The notes under the pieces were generated by a model, which was not told where the DNA came from, made no database searches, and was given only the letters and a program-made list of their open reading frames with translations. A DNA stretch of 64,000 nt, from the NCBI GenBank assembly GCA_027475525.1, contig JAMWFC010000065.1, positions 4,188 through 68,187 of the forward strand, read 5' to 3'. This stretch comes from Macrolepiota albuminosa (taxonomy: Eukaryota; Basidiomycota; Agaricomycetes; Agaricales; Agaricaceae). Every line of letters starts with the position of its first letter. Position 1 is the first letter of the stretch. Of the stretch, positions 1 through 11,159 are shown one piece after another. Position numbers and translations under genes: made by a program.

Positions 1-2420
1 GGAATGAGCTTGTCACAGCCTGTGAGAGCAGTTCCTTTGTGATATGTAACAAGCATCGCCAAGTATTTGCCAAATGCAACACAGTTCCGATGCGCTGATG
101 TAGCAATGTTTGAAAATGTCATTGCTGTCAATTCTGTGCCTCGAGCAGGGGCTCCACCTAGCATTTGGCCTCGGACTAAGAGCAATCCTTCAAACTGTGC
201 ATAGCGGTATAACCATGACTGAAGAGCAAGCTTGTTCCAAACAACTTGTCCTTCATGGCCTTCCCATGCGATAAATCGTTTTCGCAGTGCTGGATCTTCT
301 AGAATTGCCAGAGCCAGATCATTTTTCATAGCTCCAAAAGGATTGCGCTTGTCATCTAGGAAAGAATATCCAACAGTGGTATTGGCCAGGTCATCTGCAA
401 TAGTATCATATGAGCAGTGCAACTGTAATCCACATAAAACGTCTTCTTCCCATTTATGAATCAAGCTTTGCTCAATGTCCACAAATATCTCTTTGATGTT
501 TTGGAAAGCAATAGAGCTGCCTTGATAAAGCATGGTCTGATAATGTTGGCGGTCCAACCACCAAATACAAGGCAATGACATGGTTGACTCTGCAATGGCT
601 GTAGCACGGTGCTGCAACGATCGTAATGTGTTGAATGTTGAATCGTATTTTTCTGTTATCCAAGGAACAAGTCTGTCCATCTCCTCTTGATAAGTGGTTC
701 CATTGGCCTTGACTTTCCGGTACATTTCAATCATGAATGCGTTGCGCATGCAGTATTCGAAGCGTGCAATTGGTCCAGTGGTATACTTAGGATGCTTGAA
801 TCGTCCATCAGGCTCAAGCATCATTAAAGCTAAGCAAACAATAGTGGGATCAGGAAATGGTTGAGCCTTGGTTGCTGTCCATGTATGTGTCCAGAGTGCA
901 GTTAATAGCCAAAGGACATGCATGGAAAGGGCAACAGCATTGGGTGTAACAAGTGCAGACTCGAGTCTGGACAAGCATTGTAAAATGTGGGGAGGAAGAT
1001 TGAATTTGATGCAAGTGGGTTGGCGCAATAGCATAGCAATCAAATGCACAACAGGACTTGAATATTCTTTCATGCGTAGCAGATGGTCTTGATGTCGATG
1101 AAATGGTTGGTTGCTGATCCCTCTATAAAGTGCTTGTTAGAAAAATTCTTGTTTATTTTGAAAACTTACGTTTTGAGAGGATCAGGAGTATTTAGCCGTT
1201 GAAGTACAAGCTCCGGGACAAGGTCATACATGTCTTCAGATCCTAAAAACAATCTGTGTACTGCTGGAACAAGTCGAGAGAATTCGTTTTCTTTTAAAGG
1301 GGCAACCATTGCTCGTAATTCTTCAACAGGCTTGTCTTTTATCAAATCTAGCCATCTAGTTGATTTTAACCAGGGGCTAACAAGACGAGGATCAAGTTGG
1401 TGCGTCATAGGAATGCTATCATGAGCATGCATTGATTTTGTGATGTTGTCAAGAATGATTTGAGCAGGAGATAGCGGTAGAGAATGAGTTGGAATAACAG
1501 GAAAGAAAGACCGATTGGATTGTTCATTTAATTGTTGTGCATGAACTGACTGCCATGAAGATGGGAGAGAGATGTGTTTGTGTTTGATATAGTGATGCGT
1601 GGTCATTGAAGAGGGAACAAGGTAGACTTTGGGGCAAAAGCTGCATTGTAATGCAGTATGCACAGCAAGTCCTTGAAATGGAGGCCTGGGAATGTGGTCC
1701 AATGTTGGAAATATATCTGGAATGGCGAGCTCTTTGAGATCTTGCTGTATAAGCTCATGCTGTAAAATAATTCCAGTATCTTCATGCTTGGTTTTGAAAT
1801 GTGCATTGATATGACTTGGCAGAATTGCAATAGCGCAAGGCAAACATACAAGTGCTGTCAATGCAGTGTTGTATGCCAGCCCTAGCTTGTGTAGATATGG
1901 TGGTTCGACAAGCTGTATATTGTTTGCCTAAAAAAAAGTTATTGAATGAACGTCAATTTAATAATAACAATGATTCCTACTAAATTTGTGTCCAAAGTGT
2001 GCAGTGAAGTATCAGTGCTTGATGTTGCCTAGTATATTTAGTAGAAGTTTAATCTTATAGTAGGTTGATCTATACCAGAATATCCTACAAATAGTTAATT
2101 GTCAAATCGCTAGTAGAAAAGTACACCATCTTTACCTTGTTTGATCCTTGCCAATGACATTGTGAATCAGCAACATGTTTGCGGAGATTGTGGCTAGCAT
2201 TGAATGTGTGGCCATTGGGAAATTTAGAGCAGATGCAGAGAAAGTCATTTGTATCAAGTCGTCTATTAAGCAAGACTGTTTGATTGGGATATTCGACACT
2301 GATAGTTTTGACACATGTGCGGCTATGTGCGTCTCGTGCATGTTTAGCTTGAATATATGTTGTCGCAACAAAGTCTTTTTGACAATTGGTACAGCTGGCC
2401 GTAGCAGTGTCGGTAGACAT
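1..2420 (-). CDS. Zinc-finger protein of RecQ/TLH (OrsD-like) type, 3' end outside window
   Basis: The reading frame is built from exons 2420-2136, 2084-2076, 2028-1981, 1927-1170 and 1122-1 on the minus strand. All junctions keep frame and the 740 or so codons seen are open; the gene runs off the left edge. The ATG at 2420 follows ACGTGACC. Several Cys/His clusters are visible: CTNC...H...H near residues 11-30, CICS...H...H near 67-88, CLPC...H...H near 140, and CSFC...H...H near 200. Further on comes a motif of the ARGTEL type (about nt 131-150) followed by RNCVAFGKYLAMLVTYHK. In fungal telomere-linked RecQ-helicase-like proteins and OrsD/DUF3505 proteins such a region precedes a helicase domain; here the helicase part would lie outside. 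Exon 2 is only 9 nt. Intron 3 carries the palindrome described separately. Family assignment is from memory of the motif pattern; the gene model is better supported than the function. Confidence 0.75.
1928..1980 (-). repeat. Palindromic intron (introner-like) in the zinc-finger gene
   Basis: A 53-nt intron with 5' site GTAGGA and 3' site TTTTTTAG. Its core (about 1939-1966) is an imperfect AT-rich inverted repeat around TTGACGTTCA, the same design as six introns of the upstream gene. Confidence 0.7.
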
Positions 2421-2631
2421 GGTCACGTGATGTCTCTTTTAGGAAGGTTGTGGTGCGAGGAAGAGATTGCAAAAACATGTCTGCAATGTTTTCCTTTGGA
2501 AGACACAACACTGGCAAACTTCGGTTACTATTCTAGTTGCCGGATGCTTTGATTTTACTTGGTTCATTCTCAAGCAAGACGGAATAATAGCAATAACATT
2601 TTGTCCATGTGTACAAGCAACTTTGATATAT

Positions 2632-5600
2632 TTATGCAGTTTCCGGCACATGTTCCAAGTCTTCATCCAGCAAAGCTCCCTGTACTTCAGATGAAGAAGG
2701 CACCAGAACAGTCACCTTTTGTTTCTTCTCAATCTTGTCATCAACGGTGTCGGTATCGGATTCTAAAACAGTCAATGTGGTTTTAGTTTAGAGCAAGGCA
2801 ACATACCTGACAGCAAACGCTTTCTAGACTGAGATTTCAAAGGAGTAGACAATTTAGACGTCGACGCTATCTGAGTTTCTTGATTACCAGGTGGAGGAGA
2901 CAAACTGCTTGCTTTTTCCTCATCAGACAATTCTACAACTTGGTTATTAAATGAACGTCAATGTAATAATTATTTTTACGCACCTTCGGGAGTGAGTTCA
3001 CTTTCTGTCTCATCAGAGTCGGTCTCTCCTGATACCCTGCTATCATCTCGGAGCCTGTTTTCAACACTTTCCTCTTCCGAGACGCTCTCTTCCTGAGCGC
3101 GTTGCTTTCCTTTGTTTGTGGCCGCTACATATGGTGGCATTAAAACCCTGAGTTTATGCAATAGATTACTGACCTCGTTCCTCGTCATCAAGAGTCTCAA
3201 TGCGATTGATGACCTCAATATCTCGGGCTTGTTGAGATGCTGAGACTTTGGACTTGCGCACCACAGGTGGACTCATCACTGGACGAGAGGCAACGGCACC
3301 TATGCGACGAAGGATTTTTTCACGTGGTCGAGCCTTGGTAGCAGCTTGTTGACGTTTGGCTTGAGCTGTTGCAAGGCGTGCAAGATCGGGGTCAGTGTCT
3401 TTCTCAGTACGATTGATCTCTTCCATATTCTTTGGCGAGTGCCATTCGATGAGATCCTCCAACGTTGGTACTGCTTGAGATTCATGAAGAACCAAAAGAC
3501 TGTCATGGATGAGCTGTTTATTCCCCTGATCTAGATCAGCAGCATAGTTGTACTCATCCTGTAACAAGTGCTTTGCGGTGTGGCCTAATTCTATCTCGCT
3601 GACCTGAAATTTTGATTGTTAGTAAATTGACGTCAATGTAATAATAGCTACCTTGTACAGCTTCTGGAGTACTTTTGTTGCCGGTTCCTTGAGAACCTTT
3701 ACAACTTCCCCAGTCTTGTTGTCGGCAGTATAACAATGATAAGTCGGATTCTTCATGAATTCATTGTACAGCATCCGAATGATTCGATTCGTACCCCCGA
3801 TCTGTGAGTCGATAGATTTCATGGAACGATGTTGTTCAATGTCAATCATAAATCCATGTTCCAAGTCGTGATCTTCCTTTTCTTCTTTCACTGGACCCAA
3901 TTCGTACCATGTTTCCCAACTAGCCCAGCCATTCATTTCGTCGACGATATGCGCAACACGTGGTTTTTCGAAATAGCATTCGTCCCATCCATGGTAAATT
4001 TCGATCCTGGTTTTGCCACCTTGCGATATCTCGAGCTCCGCATATGGTGTGTGAGTTGCTATCCAGAAGAATCGTGCCAGCTTACGAAGATTGTTGGTAC
4101 GGTTGGATGCTTTTTTCTGAACACCTGCAGTCTTCCAATTGTAGGTAGTGTGTTCCAGCACTTGCTTCAATAAGAACGGATTTGTCGATACATAATCGTC
4201 TTCGTCGGTTGATTGAAGCTCATTCATGCGTTTTTTGATAAAAGTAGCGCCGGAGTTGTCAAGAATTCCTGAAAGAACTGCCAGTATCTTGTCCATACCT
4301 CGTAAAACAGGATCGTCTCGCGCAGCTCCTGCAAACTTGATTGTTTCCTTCAAATATCGTGGCGTATTGTCAGATCCAGGCTCGATGTGTTCATGATGTC
4401 GGGCAATGTCTGCCAGTCCTGAAAATCGATATTGAAAGACTATGCCCAACCATATATTAATGGCTCTGGCCACATTGTAGTAATCTGCGTCAGCATCATA
4501 CTTCATTTGAACGTCCCATAAAATGGAGTACAGAGTTGGAGTGCCAGGTTCGTATTTGGAAGGGGCTAGAGCCAACTGTGCAAGTGGTTCAAAAAGTGCC
4601 GCAATCTAAGATAAAAACAGAAGATTATAAAATTGACATCAATTAAATAATTCTAAAAAGACTTGCCAAAATAAGACTTTCTTCATGCTTGTGCATGGCA
4701 TTGCAGATTGGAATAATGAATTCCGAAATGATGAGAGGGTGCTTTGTTTTATAGCTAGGATAGAATGTGAGATTACCAAGTTGTCCGCTGAGAAACCAGA
4801 TGATTTTGTTCATGAGCATCGTCAGAATCTTCATTGCGGTATCGTCGGTGGCATGCTTTTTCATGTTTGTTTCGACCCAGCCTGGTACATGCGAGTACAC
4901 TTGGTCCATATAATCAGAAAACATGTCAGTATATTCATTGAAATGTTCTTCCGTCATTTGTTCATTGCTAAATCCAAATCGGTCCATGTTTTTTCGAAGT
5001 TGGTGGCTTGCGCGAACGAGAATACCATAAAATTCATCATCCATAAGATCGAAGCGAACGAGCTTTTCGGAAAATGGCAATTTGTCAAAACTGCAGAGAT
5101 TGGATAGGACTTGCTTGCGAAGAGGAAGATTGGACTTGTCGGAAAAGAAACGAGCATATGCTTGACCGACGTCCGGAAATGCAGTCAATGGATGTGAAGA
5201 AAAGAGAGTCTCGAATGTCAGGCTCATCCAGTGGATATAGACAACACCAAAAGCTCCAGAAGCTCGTCGCCAGCGCAAGAGAGCTGCAATCGAAAATGGC
5301 ATGTCCTTGCGGAAATATCGATTATAACAGAGCCGTGCATATGCATAGGTCAATTCAACCGAGCTGAGCGCAACTGCTATTCGCTGCCCTTTGGGATCTA
5401 TCCGGTTGACGACAGCACGCAACGCTTTTTCAATGTTCTCTTCATCAACTCCCGAGTAGGAATTCAGCGCATCACAAAACAGCATCAGTGAGTTTTGAGA
5501 CTTTTCTTCGACTTGAAAGACAGCTTTGTTGCTCGCAAGCTCAATCTTGATCAATGTAGCTTCGGGATGGGACTCGATTTTTTCTATAAAACGAAAATTA

Positions 5601-6771
5601 TTAGATTGATATCAATTTAATAATAATCGGTTTTACCCTTGTCCAGAAACTTGGCAACCCATGTTACTTGCTGCAATTTTTGACGCAACTCTTCACGTTG
5701 TTGCACCAGTTCTGCCCGTGACCGCATTCCCTTGTGAGTTTCGTCAATCTTGGCAATCGATTTTCCCAGATCGTCATAGGCCTTGAGCTGCTTTGCGTGC
5801 TGGAACTGGCGAAGCAAATCTAGTCGATGGCCTCCGTTGGCGAGCACTGGCAGCTGTTTGCGCTGCTCAGGAGAGCACTTGTCAACCGTCAACCCAGGCC
5901 ATCCAATATTAAACTCGACGGTTTTCAAGTCGCTCGTATTGAACGTTATCGAGTCCTTGGCAATAGTGGAAGGTGTAACCAGGATAGTAATCGCATGTTC
6001 GAGAGCATGATTCAAGAGATCCTTTCCGTCATTAGTACTTTTCCAGAATGCGTCCAGATCACGATGTTCCTGGGCCCGTTGATTGATTTCACCCCGGACA
6101 AGTTCAGGAGTGAGATCGACACCTGTATTGGTCAATGCTGGCCAGTTTCCGTACCCAATAATACATTCATTGATGAATCCGTGAAACGCTTGACCAGCTT
6201 TGGCAGATTCGATGGTGGCTTGGGTAGCTTGGTTCGCATCAGCTACAATGGCTTGCGCTTTCTGAACTAGTCTCGGAACCTAGATACCTAGATGAGGATA
6301 GAAATATATTTAATTGATTCCTTACTTGTGGTCCTGCCTCATTGCGAGTTTGCTAGTTGGTCATTAGTTTGATACTTGACTGTGAATAATATTACATACA
6401 GCCCGCTTGGCACGTTTTTCGTTTTCTAGACTTCCGATAGTCGTCTATATATACGAAATAAGTGATATGCGTAAAATCAAGAATATATTCTACCTTGGCT
6501 TTGGTCTGAATTAATACCACATTGATAGAATTAGTAAATTGATTTTCATTTCATAATAAAGTTGAGCGCACAGCTTTGGCACTCTGAATAGATGGTTAGT
6601 AAATTGATGTCAATTTAATAACAGTCCGAATTACCTTGGTTGCGGCCTGTTTGGAATTCTGATCAATTGTCAGGATGGACTGTAATAGATGCTTACTGTT
6701 TCAGAGGCCTAGTATTTGGTATGTCAGCACTAAGATTCATAGTAAGATTGAATACTCACTTGACGGGGCAT
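2632..6771 (-). CDS. Uncharacterised 1,161-aa protein, possible ParB/DGQHR-like motif, 14 exons
   Basis: Exons on the minus strand: 6771-6760, 6708-6697, 6658-6635, 6583-6572, 6505-6494, 6444-6400, 6352-6326, 6279-5637, 5583-4667, 4605-3652, 3603-3174, 3124-2984, 2932-2807, 2762-2632. All phases agree and give 1,161 codons plus TAA. The start MPRQ follows ATCACA. Residues 1-48 are a basic Lys/Ala/Thr tail built from seven short exons, four of them 12 nt. Residues 170-200 contain WPGL and LPVLANGGHR, which resembles the G-x-HR signature of ParB/sulfiredoxin-like or DGQHR proteins; this link is tentative. A coiled-coil-like stretch lies at about 230-258. The 900-residue middle is not recognised. 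The C-terminus is acidic and Ser-rich. The zinc-finger gene starts 211 bp downstream on the same strand, so they may form a pair. Intron 9 is GC-AG (GCAAGT). The 5' half is duplicated at 8.4-10.6 kb. Confidence 0.75.
2933..2983 (-). repeat. Palindromic intron 12 of the ParB-like gene
   Basis: A 51-nt intron, GTGCGT to TTGTAG. The core at 2944-2970 reads ATTACATTGACGTTCATTTA on the gene strand, a near-palindrome that also supplies the branch region (TTTAATAAC). Confidence 0.75.
3604..3651 (-). repeat. Palindromic intron 10 of the ParB-like gene
   Basis: A 48-nt intron, GTAGCT to TTTCAG. The palindrome core is ATTGACGTCAAT, a perfect inverted repeat, flanked by ATTAC and TTACTAAC. The right arm forms the branch site TACTAAC. 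Confidence 0.8.
4606..4666 (-). repeat. Palindromic GC-AG intron 9 of the ParB-like gene
   Basis: A 61-nt intron starting GCAAGT and ending TCTTAG. Only this GC 5' site joins the frames of exons 9 and 10 (phase 0). The core AATTGATGTCAATT is palindromic apart from one central base pair. Confidence 0.75.
5584..5636 (-). repeat. Palindromic intron 8 of the ParB-like gene
   Basis: A 53-nt intron, GTAAAA to TTATAG, phase 1. The core TTAAATTGATATCAATCTAA is a 20-nt inverted repeat with one mismatch pair, extended by further A/T pairs on both sides. Confidence 0.8.
6506..6571 (-). repeat. Palindromic intron 4 of the ParB-like gene
   Basis: A 66-nt intron, GTGCGC to ATTCAG, between two 12-nt exons. 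The palindrome is more eroded here (ATGAAATGAAAATCAATTTA) but the right arm still ends in TTTACTAAT, the likely branch site. Confidence 0.65.
6584..6634 (-). repeat. Palindromic intron 3 of the ParB-like gene
   Basis: A 51-nt intron, GTAATT to ATTCAG. The core TTAAATTGACATCAATTTAC is palindromic apart from its centre and last pair; the right arm supplies TACTAAC. The flanking text GGACTGTTATTAAA resembles the upstream tandem repeats. Confidence 0.75.
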
Positions 6772-7299
6772 TGTGATTTCTGCTTATGTAATCACACAAA
6801 TTCGGAAGGTGATGGTAAGAAAGAAAGAGGTGGAACCCACGCCACGATCATTTCTTCCCAGGCTTTAGTTTAGGGCAGGAAACTGAAGTTGGAAATAAAT
6901 TCCGAGTTTTTGGTTAGTTTTTTTTCTTGATATGTTTTTTAAAATCAATAAAAAAATTATGGTCAAATGCAGGTCTATAAGCTGATACTTGACATATATT
7001 TTTTCTAAATTTTCAATGGTTATCTGCAGTCTAATAAGCGATTTTAATTTTTAAACACGACGAAAAAAAAATGTCCAGATGTTTTTTTTATTATTGATAG
7101 CTTGGTGCAGACACATGGCAATATTCGAAACATGTTTTTGATACTCGGCTAATTTATTTTTTATTTATGAATTATTTTTATTATTTTTTAAAATTAGAAA
7201 AAAAAATATTTATCTATGCAAAGCTTGAATTTCACTATTGATTTATATCAGACAAAACTACAATGGATAACTGTTCATTTCCAACCTACTTGGCTCTAT
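6772..7299. promoter_or_regulatory. AT-rich upstream region of the ParB-like gene
   Basis: About 530 bp of AT-rich sequence with runs of A and T and no supported reading frame. It separates the start codon at 6771 from the tandem repeat array and is conserved almost unchanged in the second copy, so it may hold the promoter. No clear TATA box was fixed. Confidence 0.35.
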
Positions 7300-8041
7300 C
7301 TAGATGTAGTATCCATTGTAGTATCCGATATTTACTGCATCGAATTTGCAGATATTCTGTGTAGTATCCAATTGTTAGCAAATTGATTTCCATTTTATAA
7401 CTGTCTATCTTTTACTTAAACTTGGCTATTTCTAAATGTAGTATCCCATGTAGTATCTGGTATCACTGCATACTATTTGCAGATATTCTGTGTAGTATCC
7501 CATTATTATCCCATTGATTTCTGTTTTACAACTGTCTATTTTTGATCTGCTTTTCACTAGTTTCAGCACATGTAATCAATCTTTGTGTCAATTTATTACC
7601 TACTTAGCTGTCCATCTCTATGTAGTATCTGTTGTAGTATGCAAGATTCATTCCATGGATTTGGCAGTGTTTCTGTGTAGTATCCGACTATTATTGAATT
7701 GATTTTGATTTTATAACTGTTCATTTGTAACGTACGTGTCTGTCTATTTCTATGTAATATTGGTTGTAGTATCCGGAATTGATTGCACCGAATTTGCGGT
7801 GTTTCTATGTAGTATCCCACTATTATTAAATTGATTTCAATTTAATAACTGTCCACTTTTTACTGATACCGCTGCTGATTTCACTGTGTGCCATCTGAAG
7901 GCAGAAACCTCTGCTTATAACTGCTCGCTTTTGTGCCCTCCCTGCCCTGAGAGAGGCCTGATTCGGTGTAGTATCCCGGATACTGCAGTATCCCTGCCTA
8001 GTATCTAACAAGGGGCATATTAGTCGGATGTATACAACTAG
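7300..8041. repeat. Tandem array with TGTAGTATCC motif and intron-like palindromes, copy A
   Basis: At least four degenerate units of about 130-180 bp, each with two or three copies of TGTAGTATCC and an inverted repeat of the TTAAATTGATTTCAATTTAA kind (at about 7377, 7505, 7690 and 7823). The palindromes match those inside the introns of the neighbouring gene. The array ends at TATACAACTAG. Confidence 0.75.
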
Positions 8042-8420
8042 AAAACGTGTGGATCAACAATAACGGGCCAGGAAGCAAACGTGTAGTGTGCAACAGTGAG
8101 TGTCATATTAGCCTTGTTTCATGTCTAGACCAGACTTTTTGTTATGATGCTCATTAGAAATCTAGTTGCATGTCTGCAGGCCTCAAATAGTGACTGTTCA
8201 ACAATCTTGTTGTTACAAGTCAGTAAATACTACTCATTTTAAAGCCTCAGGTCATTGGAATTTAATAGTATGCAACATTGAGTGTCATATTAGACGTGTT
8301 TAGGCCTAGTTCAAGGTCTAAACTAGACTTTTAGCTCAGATGCTCATTATAAATCTAATTGCGTGTCTGCGAGCCTCAAAACTAACTAATGAGCCCCTCA
8401 TTAGTTGGATGTATATAACT
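8042..8420. other. Spacer between the two duplicated segments
   Basis: No gene seen. Two diverged direct repeats of about 110 bp start at about 8090 and 8269; both contain GAGTGTCATATTAG and GATGCTCATTA and end near GCCTCAAA. The spacer is bounded on both sides by a GGATGTATACAACTAG-like sequence. Confidence 0.5.
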
Positions 8421-10644
8421 AGGTTCGTATTTGGAAGGGGCTAGAGCCAACTGTGCAAGTGGTTCAAAAAGTGCCGCAATCTAAGATAAAAAGAAGATTA
8501 TAAAATTGACGTCAACGCAATAATTCTAAAAAGACTGGCCAAAATAAGACTTTCTTCATGCTTGTGCATGGCATTGCAGATTGGAATAATGAATTCCGAA
8601 ATGATGAGAGGGTGCTTTGTTTTATAGCTAGGATAGAATGTGAGATTACCAAGTTGTCCGCTGAGAAACCAGATGATTTTGTTCATGAGCATCGTCAGAA
8701 TCTTCATTGCGGTATCGTCGGTGGCATGCTTTTTCATGTTTGTTTCGACCCAGCCTGGTACATCCGAGTACACTTGGTCCATATAATCAGAAAACATGTC
8801 AGTATATTCATTGAAATGTTCTTCCGTCATTTGTTCATTGCTAAATCCAAATCGGTCCATGTTTTTTCGAAGTTGGTGGCTTGCGCGAACGAGAATACCA
8901 TAAAATTCGTCATCCATAAGATCGAAGCGAACAAGCTTTTCGGAGAATGGCAATTTGTCAAAACTGCAGAGATCAGATAGGATTTGCCTGCGGAGGGGAA
9001 GATTGGACTTGTCGGAAAAGAAACGAGCATATGCTTGACCGATGTCCGGAAATGCAGTCAATGGATGTGAGGAAAAGAGAGTCTCGAATGTCAGGCTCAT
9101 CCAGTGGATATAGACAACACCAAAAGCTCCAGAACCTCGTCGCCAGCGCAAGAGAGCTGCAATCGAAAATGGCATGTCCTTGCGGAAATATTGATTATAA
9201 CAGAGCCGTGCGTATGCATAGGTCAATTCAACTGAGCTGAGCGCAACTGCTATTCGCTGCCCTTTGGGATCTACCCGGTTGACGACAGCACGCAACGCTT
9301 TTTCAATGTTTTCTTCATCGACCCCAGAGTATGAATTGAGCGCATCACAAAACAGTGTTAGCGAGTTTTTCGACTTTTCTTCTACTTGAAAGACCGCTTT
9401 GTTGCTTGAAAGCTCAATCTTGATCAATGTAGCTTCGGGATGGGACTCGATTTTTTCTATAAAACAAAAATTATTAGATTGATATCAATTTAATAATAAT
9501 CGGTTTTACCCTTGTCCAGAAACTTGGCGACCCATGTTACTTGCTGCAATTTTTGACGCAACTCTTCACGTTGTTGCACCAGTTCTGCCCGTGACCGCAT
9601 TCCCTTGTGAGTTTCGTCAATCTTGGCAATCGATTTTCCCAGATCGTCATAGGCCTTGAGCTGCTTTGCGTGCTGGAACTGGCGAAGCAAATCTAGTCGA
9701 TGGCCTCCGTTGGCGAGCACTGGCAGCTGTTTGCGCTGCTCAGGAGAGCACTTGTCAACCGTCAACCCAGGCCATCCAATGTTAAACTCGACGGTTTTCA
9801 AGTCTCTCGTATTGAACGTTATCGAGTCCTTGGCAATGGTAGACGGTGTAACCAGGATAGTAATCGCATGTTCGAGATCATGGTTCAGTAGGTCCTTTCC
9901 ATTATTAGTACTTTTCCAGAATGCGTCCAGATCACGATGTTCCTGGGCCCGTTGATTGATTTCACCTCGGACAAGTTCAGGCGTGAGATCGACACCTGTA
10001 TTGGTCAATGCTGGCCAGTTTCCGTACCCAATAATACATTCATTGATGAATCCGTGAAATGCTTGACCTGCTTTTGCAGATTCGATGGTGGCTTGAGTAG
10101 CCTCGTTTGCATCAGCTACAATGGCTTGCGCTTTCTGAACTAGTTTCGGAATCTAGATACCTAGATGAGGATAGAAATATATTTGATTGATTGCTTACTT
10201 GTGGTCCAGCCTCATTGCGAGTTTGCTGGATGGTCATTAGTTTGATACTTGACTGTGCATAATATTACATACAGCCCGCTTGGCACGTTTTTCGTTTTCT
10301 AGACTTCCGATGGTCGTCTATATATACGAAATAAGTAATATGCATATAATCAAGGATATATTCTACCTTGGCTTTGGTCTGAATTAATACCACATTGAAA
10401 GAATTAGTAAATTGATTTTTATTTGATAATAAAGTTGAGCGCACGGCTTTGGCACTCTGAATAGATTGTTAGTAAATTGATGTCAATTTAATAACAGTCC
10501 GAATTACCTTGGTTGCGGCCTGTTTGGAATTCTGATCAATTATCAGGATGGACTGTAATAGATACTTACTGTTTCAGAGGCCTAGTATTTGGTATGTCAG
10601 CACTACAATTCATAGTAAGATTGAATACTCACTTGACGGGGCAT
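8382..10644 (-). pseudogene. Truncated second copy of the ParB-like gene
   Basis: The ATG at 10644 and the first nine exons match the intact gene at a constant offset of 3,873 bp. The copy breaks off in exon 10 at 8421. If intron 9 (8481-8539) were still removed, the frame would run 13 codons past the break and stop at TAG 8384-8382. The GC 5' splice site of that intron has changed from GCAAGT to GCCAGT, so splicing is doubtful; without it the frame ends at about 8498. The NGGHR motif, the short 5' exons and the palindromic introns are all kept. The copy could make a protein of about 570-590 residues lacking the C-terminal half, but a decaying copy is the simpler reading. Confidence 0.8.
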
Positions 10645-11159
10645 TGTGATTCTGCTTATGTAATCACACAAATTCGGAAGGTGATGGTAAGAAAGAAAGA
10701 GGTGGAACCCACGCCACAATCATTTCTTCCCAGGCTTTAGTTTAGGGCAGGAAACTGAAGTTTGAAATAAATTCCGAGTTTTTGGTTAGTTTTTTTTTTC
10801 TTAATATGTTTTTTAAAATCAATGAAAAAATTATAGTCAAATGCAGATCTATAAGCTGATACTTGACATATATTTTTTCTAAATTTTCAATGGTTATCTG
10901 CAGTGTAACAAGTGATTTTAATTTTTAAACGCGACAAAAAAGAAAAAAGTCCAAATGTTTTTTTTTTTATATTGGTGCATACACATGGCAATATTCGAAA
11001 TATCTTTTTGATACTCGGCTAATTTATTTTTTATTTATAAATTATTTTTATTATTTTTTAAAATTAGAAAAAAAAATATTTATCTATGCAGAGCTTGAAT
11101 TTCACCATTGATTTATATCAGGCAAAACTACAATGGATGACTGTTCATTTCCAACCAAC

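Noticed and set aside
6494..6771. Similarity of the N-terminal tail (KQAATKSAKA) to a histone H3 tail
   Set aside because: Short Lys/Ala/Thr-rich sequence matches by composition only; no histone fold follows.
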